From NCBI GenBank assembly GCA_949547975.1, contig CATITW010000058.1, positions 1 through 8,658 of the forward strand: DNA of 8,658 nucleotides. Reading direction: 5' to 3'. The translations under genes and the position numbers were made by a program. The notes under the pieces are model-generated. The model made no database searches. It saw only the letters and a program-made list of their open reading frames with translations, and was not told the origin of the DNA. Position 1 is the stretch's first letter. Each line of letters opens with the position of its first letter. The DNA is from Cryomorphaceae bacterium. Its GTDB lineage: Bacteria; Bacteroidota; Bacteroidia; Flavobacteriales; Schleiferiaceae. This document shows, piece by piece, positions 1 through 6,718 of the stretch.

Positions 1-33
1 CAAGAAAAAACGTGCGCTGCAACGGAATTTTTC

Positions 34-41
34 TATCTTTA
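34..41 (+). promoter_or_regulatory. candidate -7 box before porP (one mismatch)
   Basis: TATCTTTA matches the Bacteroidota -7 consensus TAnnTTTG at every fixed position except the last. It would place transcription start near position 47 and give a leader of about 27 nt before the porP ATG at 74. I see no TTG/TTTG -33 element at the expected distance upstream, and the window edge limits the view. If real, it would be the promoter of the whole porP-gldKLMN operon. Read-through from an upstream gene outside the window is equally possible. Confidence 0.3.
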
Positions 42-73
42 GCGACAATCAAAACACTTCTGTGGGTAAACAC

Positions 74-1012
74 ATGAAAAAAAGCTGCCTCGCATTGTTT
101 GCAATGCTTTGTACATCAGGCCTTTGGGCTCAGCAAGATGTGCAATTCACGCAATTTGCAAACAATAAGATTTTTTACAATCCTGGAGTCATCGGCTCCG
201 GTGATGCCATCTGCTTAACTGCAGTGCACCGTTCGCAATGGGTCGGTTTTGACAACGCACCCACTACTCAGAACTTTTCGGCGAATGTGCCTTTAGACGT
301 GATCGGTGGAGGTATCTCTGTAAACTTCTCTAACGATGTCATCGGATACTTCCAAGACATTACTGCAGGTGTAGGTTATGGGTACCAAATGGAACTCGCT
401 GGAGGTTCATTAGGCCTCGGACTTCGCGCAGATTTCAGAAATAAAAATGTTACTTCTGGTGTTTGGGCTCCGCCACAAACTATGAATGACCCGTCTTTAG
501 TAGCTCTTGGTAGCACTTCGATGGCCACTGACATAAGTTTTGGAGCGTTCTACCAGCTAGACAACTGGTATGCAGGTTTGAGCAGCACCCGCCTGCTAGA
601 AACCAAGGACATTCTTTCGGCCAATGGTGGTGCGTCAAATGCAGAAATACGCGGTCAGCGTCACTATTATTTGATGGGAGGTTACGATATCGACCTTCAA
701 AACGGCTTTGTATTGCAGCCTGCAGCTATGGTTAAAACAGATTTCGTTACGACTCAAGTAGATGTAAATATGGCCGCTACCTATAATAATCAGATTTGGG
801 GTGGCGTTACTTACAGAGTATACGACGCTTTAGCGATTATGGCTGGTTATCAGATCACTAAAGATCTTAGAGCAAGTTACTCGTATGACCTTACAACATC
901 ATCATTGAGTAATTCCTCAAGCGGCTCGCATGAGATCATGATGAGCTACTGCTTTACGATTGAAATACCACCAAAAGAAAAAGGTAGCTACAGAAATCCT
1001 ATATTTTTGTAA
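74..1012 (+). CDS. porP: PorP/SprF family type IX secretion outer-membrane protein
   Basis: Predicted 312-residue outer-membrane beta-barrel of the PorP/SprF family. Members associate with the T9SS core and are needed for secretion or surface attachment of particular cargo (SprF for the adhesin SprB in Flavobacterium; PorP for secretion in Porphyromonas). A signal peptide covers residues 1-20 (basic MKK, hydrophobic core, cleavage around WAQ/Q). The mature start QDVQFTQFANNKIFYNPG fits the family's opening motif, QxxQ(F/Y) followed by an N-P-G/A turn. Alternating short hydrophobic strands rich in Gly and aromatics follow, then the typical end GSHEIMMSYCF and a terminal YRNPIFL. I chose ATG 74 because MKKSCLALF begins a clean signal peptide. 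A GTG at 62 is in frame but only adds MGKH. First gene of the operon, 48 bp before gldK. The family has many paralogues per genome; the name porP rests on its position next to gldKLMN. Confidence 0.9.
   Translation: MKKSCLALFAMLCTSGLWAQQDVQFTQFANNKIFYNPGVIGSGDAICLTAVHRSQWVGFDNAPTTQNFSANVPLDVIGGGISVNFSNDVIGYFQDITAGVGYGYQMELAGGSLGLGLRADFRNKNVTSGVWAPPQTMNDPSLVALGSTSMATDISFGAFYQLDNWYAGLSSTRLLETKDILSANGGASNAEIRGQRHYYLMGGYDIDLQNGFVLQPAAMVKTDFVTTQVDVNMAATYNNQIWGGVTYRVYDALAIMAGYQITKDLRASYSYDLTTSSLSNSSSGSHEIMMSYCFTIEIPPKEKGSYRNPIFL
1002..1009 (+). promoter_or_regulatory. candidate internal -7 box before gldK
   Basis: TATTTTTG is a perfect TAnnTTTG match that overlaps the last codons of porP (Ile-Phe-Leu) and lies 51 bp before the gldK ATG. 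It could add transcription of gldK-gldN independent of porP. No -33 TTG is visible at the expected distance, and the match is partly dictated by the conserved terminal FL of the PorP family, so this is weak evidence. Confidence 0.25.
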
Positions 1013-1060
1013 TATAGCGCCTTGCTTAAGATTTAAGAATACAGTAGAAATACATATATT

Positions 1061-2476
1061 ATGAAAAAGTTTCTCTTAGGGTTAGTCTCTCTTGCTTTTC
1101 TCGCTTCGTGTGGGTCAAGCGATCATGGAGAATTGGTAGGCGTTCAAGACCGTCCTACTTGGTACCCAAGTGAACCGTACGGTATGGTTTACATTCCTCA
1201 AGGTTCTTTCACTATGGGGAATCATGATGAAGACGTTCCTTATGCCTACACCGCTCCTGCGAAAGTGGTGAGTGTTCCAGCATTTTACATGGACCAGACA
1301 GAAGTCACAAACAACGAATACCGTCAGTTTGTGAATTGGGTACGTGATTCTATCACCAGAACACGCCTAGCCGAAGGTCTCGTAGAGGAGTTCGAATACA
1401 TCGATCTTGCTGAGATGGAAGATCCAACGTTCTTCCAAGAGTACGTTGCACTAAACTATCCGGACAGCATGATGCGCCGTCTAGATTGGGATCCGTACCT
1501 CGAGTGGGATAAAAACCGCTACCCTTCAGCGGAATACACTGAAGTAATCGAGAGCATGTACCTCAGTCCTGAAGAGCAATGGTTAGGATACAGACACCTC
1601 GATACCCGTCAGTTAAACTACACGTACTTCTGGATTAATAAGCAAAAAGCGGCGAGCAAACTGAATCGCGTAGAATTCGATTACCGTGATGAAGATGGTG
1701 ACGGTGAACTTTTCAGCTACCGCGACTACATCAAAGACACACAAGCTGAGTCTAGCCGCGCTTCATTCTTTGAAAAAGAAACGATCAACGTGTATCCAGA
1801 TACGTTGGTATGGATCCACGACTTCACGTACAGCTTTAACGAGCCGATGCACGATAAATACTTCTGGCACCCGGCTTATGACGAATACCCAGTTGTAGGT
1901 GTGAGTTGGAAGCAAGCGCGCGCATTTGCGAACTGGAGAAGTAAATACCGTAGAGATTTCTTGAAGCGTTCAGGTCAGTTGATTGAGCACGACTTCCGCC
2001 TGCCTACAGAAGGTGAGTGGGAATACGCTGCCCGCGGTGGTGAAGAGCTTACAACATTCCCTTGGGGTGGACCTTATGCTACGAACAGCTCAGGTTGTTA
2101 TTTAGCCAACTTTAAGCCACGTCGTGGTAACTTAACTGCAGATGGCGGCTTCTATCCTGTGAAGGCAACAGCTTATTCTCCAAACGGTTTCAACCTGTAT
2201 TGTATGTCGGGTAATGTTGCCGAATGGACTTCGTCTGCCTTTGACGTACAATCCTACGCTTTCGAAAGTGATGTAGCTCCCGATTTCCAGTACAACGCTT
2301 TTGATGAAGAAAGCGAAACGATGAAACGCAAAGTGATCCGTGGTGGATCATGGAAAGATGTTGCTTACTTCATGCAGCTTGGTGCACGTGACTACGAATA
2401 CCAGGATACAGCAAAAAGCTACATCGGTTTCAGAACCGTACAAAGTTTCTTAGGTCGTGACCTGAAAGACTTTTAA
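1061..2476 (+). CDS. gldK: GldK/PorK outer-membrane lipoprotein of the T9SS ring
   Basis: T9SS/gliding lipoprotein of 471 residues; in P. gingivalis PorK forms a large periplasmic ring with PorN, anchored to the outer membrane. Residues 1-16 are a lipoprotein signal peptide with lipobox LAS-C, so Cys17 should be lipidated. From about residue 36 to 465 it has the formylglycine-generating-enzyme (FGE-sulfatase) fold: GMVYIPQGSFTMG (41-53), YMDQTEVTNNEYRQF (76-90), VVGVSWKQARAFANW (278-292), FRLPTEGEWEYAARGG (312-327), GNVAEWT (384-390), RGGSW (427-431) and GFRTV (456-460). The catalytic cysteine pair of true FGEs, expected just after RGGS, is absent (KDVAYFMQL there), so the fold is structural. 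A long insert at about 100-270 carries an acidic D-x-D-x-D-G loop (210-215). Start is the ATG of MKKFLLG; no Shine-Dalgarno. gldL follows after 46 bp. Confidence 0.96.
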   Translation: MKKFLLGLVSLAFLASCGSSDHGELVGVQDRPTWYPSEPYGMVYIPQGSFTMGNHDEDVPYAYTAPAKVVSVPAFYMDQTEVTNNEYRQFVNWVRDSITRTRLAEGLVEEFEYIDLAEMEDPTFFQEYVALNYPDSMMRRLDWDPYLEWDKNRYPSAEYTEVIESMYLSPEEQWLGYRHLDTRQLNYTYFWINKQKAASKLNRVEFDYRDEDGDGELFSYRDYIKDTQAESSRASFFEKETINVYPDTLVWIHDFTYSFNEPMHDKYFWHPAYDEYPVVGVSWKQARAFANWRSKYRRDFLKRSGQLIEHDFRLPTEGEWEYAARGGEELTTFPWGGPYATNSSGCYLANFKPRRGNLTADGGFYPVKATAYSPNGFNLYCMSGNVAEWTSSAFDVQSYAFESDVAPDFQYNAFDEESETMKRKVIRGGSWKDVAYFMQLGARDYEYQDTAKSYIGFRTVQSFLGRDLKDF

Positions 2477-2522
2477 TTAGAATCTATCACAACCCTTTAA
2501 TAAACACAACACAACAAAGATT

Positions 2523-3170
2523 ATGGCACTGATTGACGTAAACGGAAAACGCTTCAAAAACTTCATGGCAAAGCTCTACGGTATTGGAGCAGCGGTAGTA
2601 ATTACTGGGGCAATGTTCAAGATCATGCACTGGGAAGGTGCAAACATGATGCTTGTAGTAGGTTTGACTACTGAGGCTGTAATCTTCTTGTTCTCTGCAT
2701 TTGAAAAACCAGCCTCTGAGTACGATTGGACCTTGGTTTATCCAGAATTGGCAACCGGAGACGGTGCAAGTGCTGGTGGTCGTTCTCTGAGCGTTACTGA
2801 GCAACTCGATAACGCGCTAGAAAGCGGTGGTATCGATGCGCAACTTATCGAGCGTTTAGGTGCCGGTATGAAAAATTTAAGTGAAACTGCTGGTTCTCTT
2901 TCAGGTGCTGTAGATGCTGCGGGTGCTACCGCGAAATACAGCGAGCAACTCAACACAGCTGCTACAAACATGGAGAGCTTGAACGCTTTATACTCTGTAC
3001 AACTTGAAAACGCAACTGCACAGGTAGAGCGTCAAAACGACGTTATGGAAAAACTGTCAGGTGCTTCAGACAATGCAACTGACCTTGCTTCTCAATTGGC
3101 TTCATTGAAAGGCAATCTAGAGTCTTTAAATAATGTTTACGGCGGTATGCTTACTGCAATGGGTAAATAA
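2523..3170 (+). CDS. gldL: GldL/PorL inner-membrane motor protein of the T9SS
   Basis: GldL of 215 residues, the inner-membrane subunit that with GldM forms the proton-driven motor (a GldL pentamer around two GldM helices in F. johnsoniae). Two membrane helices lie near the N terminus, about residues 17-36 and 40-60, joined by a short loop containing HWEG. The polar residues known to matter in the family are recognisable: Tyr19, Lys33, His36, and Glu51 in the second helix, the likely proton-handling glutamate. After EKPASEYDW (61-69) comes a cytoplasmic domain of about 145 residues, Ala/Ser/Asn-rich and largely helical or coiled-coil. It holds a degenerate internal repeat: NMESLNALYSVQL at 149-161 and NLESLNNVYGGML at 198-210. 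Start ATG 2523 gives the family-typical MALIDVNGKR; the leader is A-rich without Shine-Dalgarno. gldM follows after 38 bp. Confidence 0.96.
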   Translation: MALIDVNGKRFKNFMAKLYGIGAAVVITGAMFKIMHWEGANMMLVVGLTTEAVIFLFSAFEKPASEYDWTLVYPELATGDGASAGGRSLSVTEQLDNALESGGIDAQLIERLGAGMKNLSETAGSLSGAVDAAGATAKYSEQLNTAATNMESLNALYSVQLENATAQVERQNDVMEKLSGASDNATDLASQLASLKGNLESLNNVYGGMLTAMGK

Positions 3171-3208
3171 TCTGAACAATTAAGATTAACCCATAAACAA
3201 ACTATACA

Positions 3209-4732
3209 ATGGCAGGAGGAAATTTATCACCGCGTCAGAAGATGATCAACATGATGTATCTCGTGTTGACCGCACTACTCGCACTGAACGTATCCAGAGA
3301 AGTTATGGATGCCTTCTACGAAGTAATGGTCGGCCAAGAGGCGTCTATTGAAACGGTAGAAAAACAAAACGCTAACATTTACGCTGCCTTTGAGGCTGCT
3401 GCTGCGGAGAACGCTGTAAAAGCAGGTCCTTGGAGAGATAAGGCGAATGATGTAAAGGCGAAGTCTAACGAACTATACGCTACGATTGACCGCATGAAAA
3501 AAGAGGTCATCGAGATGAGCGGTGGTATTGACGAAGAATTAGGTGCTGAAAACAAACCGTCGAAAATGGACGATTTGGAGACGGCTCCGAACTACTTCAT
3601 CCTTGGAAACAAGGGTGCGGAACTTAAGACGGCAATGACCCAATATCGTGAGTACCTAAAAGAACAGGCAGGTGACAACGAATTCTTGAAGGGCAACCTA
3701 GAGAGCACTTTTGACTTTTCAGATGTCAGTTATGACGGTGCAAAGATTAGCTGGGAGCAGTCGAAATTCGAGCACTACCCACTTATTTCAGTGTTGACGT
3801 TCATGACCTCAATGCAGAGCGATATTCGTACTTCTGAAGCAAATGTTATTTCGCATTTGCAAAAGAATATCGGTCGTTCAGATTTGAAGTTTACGGGTGT
3901 ACGTACGGTTGTAATGCCAAAGAGCACCTACGTAACTCAAGGCGGCGAATACGAAGCGGAGGTTTTCCTTGCAGCTTTCGATGATACGCAAGAGCCTACA
4001 GTGATCATTAACGGACAAGAACTAAGCGCTGAAGACATCGTTGGTGGTGTTGCACGAGTAAAGTTCCCTGCGAACAAAGTGGGTGAGACGACTTGGAACG
4101 GAGAGATTCGTTTGACTCAGAACGGTGAAGAGAAAGTATTCCCAGTAGAAGGCGCGTTCAACGTAGCCCCTCCGAGTGTAGTTATCTCTCCAACGAAAAT
4201 GAACGTATTGTATCGTGGTGTAGACAACCCTCTAGAAGTGAGTGTACCGGGTGTAGATCCATCGAATCTAGTGGTTACTGGTCCTGGTATCAAAAAGAGT
4301 GGTAACGGTTACATCGCTGATGTTACTCGTAACAAAGGTGGTGAGATCAAGATTGCAGTGGGTGTACGCGAAGGCGATAAGACTACGAGCATGGGTTCGA
4401 AAGTGTTCCGTGTTAAGAATCTTCCAGATGCTGCCGGTTCCATCTTCGGTAAATCTGAAGGTTTGATGTCAGCGAATCTTATCAAAAAAGCGAAAGTAGA
4501 AGCGAAGTTCAAAAACTTTGATTTCGAATTGCCGCTGAAAGTGACAAGCTTCCAAATCATCGTACCTCCATTTGCACCGATCGACTGTAAGGGCCCTACC
4601 CTCAGCTCGAATGCTAAGGCTGCCTTGGACAAAGCGAAGCCTGGTACTCCAGTTATTATCAGAAACATCAAGGCAGCCACCGGTAAAGGTATCAAGCCTA
4701 AAGTGGCTCCTATTACTATTGATTTGAACTAA
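3209..4732 (+). CDS. gldM: GldM/PorM motor shaft protein of the T9SS
   Basis: GldM of 507 residues, near the usual length. The opening MAGGNLSPRQKMINMMYLVL is the family signature. A single membrane helix at about residues 13-28 enters the GldL pentamer; Arg9 just before it is the conserved arginine thought to pair with the GldL glutamate. The rest is periplasmic and forms a dimeric shaft of four domains in known structures. By eye: a helical D1 (about 31-225), then beta-rich D2 (about 228-320, YVTQGGEYEAEVFLAAF), D3 (about 321-403, MNVLYRGVDNPLEVSV) and D4 (about 404-507, starting LPDAAGSIFGKSEG). D4 is the part that reaches the GldK/GldN ring. There is one cysteine, Cys460. The stop TAA is separated from the gldN ATG by one base, which suggests translational coupling. 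An AGGAGG lies inside codons 2-4, not upstream of the start. Confidence 0.97.
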   Translation: MAGGNLSPRQKMINMMYLVLTALLALNVSREVMDAFYEVMVGQEASIETVEKQNANIYAAFEAAAAENAVKAGPWRDKANDVKAKSNELYATIDRMKKEVIEMSGGIDEELGAENKPSKMDDLETAPNYFILGNKGAELKTAMTQYREYLKEQAGDNEFLKGNLESTFDFSDVSYDGAKISWEQSKFEHYPLISVLTFMTSMQSDIRTSEANVISHLQKNIGRSDLKFTGVRTVVMPKSTYVTQGGEYEAEVFLAAFDDTQEPTVIINGQELSAEDIVGGVARVKFPANKVGETTWNGEIRLTQNGEEKVFPVEGAFNVAPPSVVISPTKMNVLYRGVDNPLEVSVPGVDPSNLVVTGPGIKKSGNGYIADVTRNKGGEIKIAVGVREGDKTTSMGSKVFRVKNLPDAAGSIFGKSEGLMSANLIKKAKVEAKFKNFDFELPLKVTSFQIIVPPFAPIDCKGPTLSSNAKAALDKAKPGTPVIIRNIKAATGKGIKPKVAPITIDLN

Positions 4733-4733
4733 T

Positions 4734-5579
4734 ATGAAACAAGTTAAAGCGTTTTTCTTGGCGATCGTTGCTGTGGGGCTTTCCTTCAGCACTGCTCAAG
4801 CACAGGTTTTAGATCCGTCAGACGATGGTATCGTTCCTGAGGCAACCAAACACTACCGCAATAATCGCGTGGTTCCTTATCCTTTCTTACGTCAGGATGA
4901 CATGTTGTGGTCAGAGCGCCACTGGGAGCGTATTGACTTGCGTGAGAAAATCAATCTTCCGCTCTACTACCCGATCAAACCTATGCCGGACCGCAAGGCC
5001 CTGTGGGATGTTCTCGTAGACGGAATTGTCACTGAAAATACGATCACTGAGATTTTCTTGGACGATAAGTTCGAGTTGCCGTTGACTATTGAAGAAGTGC
5101 GTCAAAAGATTGAGCAGTACGATACTATTCCTGATCCAGACGATCCGTTTGGCCCACCATTAGCTATCGATACTATCACCATCAAGGCGAACAACGTTGT
5201 TGCGTATCACTTGAAGAGTGATTGGTATTTCGACAAGCAGCGCGGTGAGTTGAAAAACAGAATCATTGGTATTGCTCCAGAAGTACGTGATCCACGTAAC
5301 CCGGCATTGACCTACAATCCTTTTTGGATTTGGTTCCCAGATGCTCGTTATGCTATGGCTACGTCAGTTGCGTACAATGAGAAGAACAACAACCAGCGCT
5401 TGACCTTCGATCAGATCATGCACTACAGAAAGTTCAACGCCGTGATTACGAAAATGGACAATGTCTACGACCGTACCATCTCGGACTACAAACGTAACTC
5501 TGCCATGTCACAGCTTCTTGAAGCGGCGGCTATCAAGGAAGAACTTCGTAACAAAGAACACGACATGTGGACGTACTAA
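4734..5579 (+). CDS. gldN: GldN/PorN periplasmic ring protein of the T9SS
   Basis: GldN of 281 residues, the periplasmic partner of GldK in the T9SS ring. A Sec signal peptide spans residues 1-23 with predicted cleavage at AQA/Q. Recognisable family segments are MLWSERHWERIDLREKINLP (57-76) followed by LYYPIKP, an acidic Pro-rich loop PDPDDPFGPP (133-142), KSDWYFDKQRGELKNRIIGI (161-180) and the aromatic FWIWFPDAR (197-205). The C terminus is charged and helical (about 250-277). It starts one base after the gldM stop, so it is probably translated by re-initiation. It is the last gene of the operon: three consecutive in-frame stops (TAA TAG TAG) and then an intrinsic terminator follow. There is a single copy here; no gldO paralogue is adjacent, unlike in F. 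johnsoniae. Confidence 0.95.
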   Translation: MKQVKAFFLAIVAVGLSFSTAQAQVLDPSDDGIVPEATKHYRNNRVVPYPFLRQDDMLWSERHWERIDLREKINLPLYYPIKPMPDRKALWDVLVDGIVTENTITEIFLDDKFELPLTIEEVRQKIEQYDTIPDPDDPFGPPLAIDTITIKANNVVAYHLKSDWYFDKQRGELKNRIIGIAPEVRDPRNPALTYNPFWIWFPDARYAMATSVAYNEKNNNQRLTFDQIMHYRKFNAVITKMDNVYDRTISDYKRNSAMSQLLEAAAIKEELRNKEHDMWTY

Positions 5580-5590
5580 TAGTAGGTACG
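5572..5590 (+). repeat. small inverted repeat enclosing triple in-frame stop of gldN
   Basis: CGTAC (5572-5576) and GTACG (5586-5590) are perfect inverted repeats around TAA TAG TAG, the gldN stop followed by two more in-frame stops. The 5-bp stem with a 9-nt loop is weak alone and lies 14 bp before the operon terminator stem. It may be chance. Confidence 0.4.
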
Positions 5591-5604
5591 ATCAAACATT
5601 CTTT

Positions 5605-5642
5605 AAAAGCTCCTGCTACCTTTGTAGTGGGAGCTTTTTTTT
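5605..5642 (+). terminator. intrinsic terminator of the porP-gldKLMN operon
   Basis: AAAAGCTCCTGCTAC (5605-5619) pairs with GTAGTGGGAGCTTTT (5624-5638) over 15 positions, including two adjacent G-T wobbles, around the tetraloop CTTT. A run of eight T residues covers 5635-5642. The element starts 25 bp after the gldN stop. This is a strong rho-independent terminator and marks the operon end. Its poly-A start and poly-T end could let it work on the other strand too, but the gene beyond it runs the same way. Confidence 0.93.
5617..5624 (+). promoter_or_regulatory. candidate -7 box in the terminator loop
   Basis: TACCTTTG is a perfect TAnnTTTG match spanning the inner stem and loop of the intrinsic terminator. 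It would start transcription near 5630, giving the following oxidoreductase gene a leader of about 45 nt that begins within the descending arm of the hairpin. No -33 TTG is seen at the usual spacing. It competes with the second box at 5659-5666. Confidence 0.35.
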
Positions 5643-5666
5643 GGTAGCGCAGTTAGAATACATTTG
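5640..5666 (+). promoter_or_regulatory. candidate promoter of the FAD oxidoreductase gene
   Basis: TTTG at 5640-5643, formed by the end of the terminator T-run, is followed after 15 bp by a perfect -7 box TACATTTG (5659-5666). The spacer is shorter than the usual 17-23 bp. With this -7 box, transcription would begin at about 5671-5673, only 2-4 nt before the ATG at 5675, giving a nearly leaderless mRNA. Confidence 0.4.
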
Positions 5667-5674
5667 ATGCAGGT

Positions 5675-6718
5675 ATGAGACATGTAGATTACATTATTGT
5701 TGGCGGAGGAATCTCAGGTGCCGTCTTGAGCTATACGCTGATGAAGTACGGTGCCAGTGTTCATGTATTTGACCTGCCAGAAGAAAACGTGAGCTCTAAA
5801 GTGGCTGCAGGGCTTTGGAACCCGATAGTTTTGAAGAGACTGAAGAAAGTTTGGAAAGCAGATGAGATGATGGAGGAATTGGCCACCGTGTATCCAGATA
5901 TGGAAAGCTGGACGGATGCACAATTTTTCGATCCTATTCCCATTCGACGAGTGTTTCACAACGCCGGAGAGCAAAACGATTGGATGGGTCTCACCTCCTC
6001 CACTGCCTTTGCGCCTTATCTAAACGATGAAATTGCCGATCTACCCGGAGGAATTATCGGAGCGCACAGATCGGGGCTCATGAAAGGTACCGGTCGACTG
6101 CGAGTTAATGAGTTCATGAGCGCTGTTCGCAGCACTTTATCAAATGAAGGCAGCTTTAGTGCAGCACGATTTGATTGGGATAGTCTTGTGCGCGATGCTG
6201 AAGGAGTCACCTATGGAGAGTTGCGCGCACATGCGGTGATTTCTTGTCAAGGTACGCAGATGGCCTTAGGTAAAAGCGGGCTCGATCAATCCGGGTTTGC
6301 TCCTGTAAAGGGAGAAGTGATCCGCGTGCGTTTAGATCGCGATCTAGGCTCAGAATGTATTCATCAAAGACACTTTATGCTTGCTGAGGGAGATCGTCGG
6401 GCCACGGTAGGTGCTACCTATGCTTGGGACCGGTTTGAAGATGGACCGAGCAAGGAAAAGAAGGAAGAGTTAACAGATCACGTGCGTAAGGTCTACAACG
6501 GAAGTTTTCAGGTTGAAGAACACCTTGCGGGAGTGCGTCCGGCAACTAAAGACCGGAGACCTCTGGTGGGTCCGCATAACTCCTTAGCACATACCTATAT
6601 CTTTGGAGGTATGGGCTCGCGTGCCGTACTGATGACTCCTTATCTCGCTCGTGTACTTGCCGAGTACTTTATGTATGGCGCGCCGCTATTAGAAGAGTGC
6701 TTGCCGCAACGGTTTTAG
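5675..6718 (+). CDS. FAD-dependent oxidoreductase, DAO/DadA family
   Basis: Predicted flavin enzyme of 347 residues, probably soluble in the cytoplasm (no signal peptide). A Rossmann FAD-binding start is clear: beta strand DYIIV, GGGISG at 10-15 (GxGxxG), and Asp33 ending the second strand where the ribose is bound. SSKVAAGLWNPI (40-51) follows, as in DAO-family proteins. The C-terminal FAD-contact segments are GVRPATKDRRPLVG (286-299) and GGMGSRAV (311-318). These resemble glycine/D-amino-acid oxidases, DadA, and the FAD domain of the tRNA-modifying enzyme MnmC. The substrate cannot be read from the sequence, and no methyltransferase (MnmD-type) neighbour is seen here. It lies after the operon terminator with its own candidate promoter, so a T9SS role is not implied by co-transcription. 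ATG 5675 puts the Rossmann motif at the N terminus; an ATG at 5667 is out of frame. Confidence 0.85.
   Translation: MRHVDYIIVGGGISGAVLSYTLMKYGASVHVFDLPEENVSSKVAAGLWNPIVLKRLKKVWKADEMMEELATVYPDMESWTDAQFFDPIPIRRVFHNAGEQNDWMGLTSSTAFAPYLNDEIADLPGGIIGAHRSGLMKGTGRLRVNEFMSAVRSTLSNEGSFSAARFDWDSLVRDAEGVTYGELRAHAVISCQGTQMALGKSGLDQSGFAPVKGEVIRVRLDRDLGSECIHQRHFMLAEGDRRATVGATYAWDRFEDGPSKEKKEELTDHVRKVYNGSFQVEEHLAGVRPATKDRRPLVGPHNSLAHTYIFGGMGSRAVLMTPYLARVLAEYFMYGAPLLEECLPQRF

Noticed and set aside
62..73. GTG start giving a four-residue longer PorP (MGKH before MKK).
   Set aside because: ATG 74 begins a clean lysine-led signal peptide; the extension adds nothing and lacks any ribosome-binding support.
3..77. 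Reading frame open from the left edge that ends at TGA 75-77, overlapping the porP ATG as ATGA; it could be the tail of an upstream gene.
   Set aside because: The residues show no recognisable family end and no T9SS C-terminal sorting signal. A second frame is also open from the edge into porP and a third stops at 42, so no frame can be preferred.
1025..1037. CTTAA-GAT-TTAAG inverted repeat between porP and gldK, considered as an operator.
   Set aside because: Five AT-rich base pairs in an AT-rich gap are expected by chance.
3242..3244. Alternative gldM start at Met12.
   Set aside because: It would remove the conserved MAGG...PR segment including Arg9, needed in the family's motor.
4309..4792. 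Two overlapping minus-strand frames opposite the gldM end.
   Set aside because: They mirror well-conserved GldM D4 and the gldN start; no motif, signal or promoter supports them.
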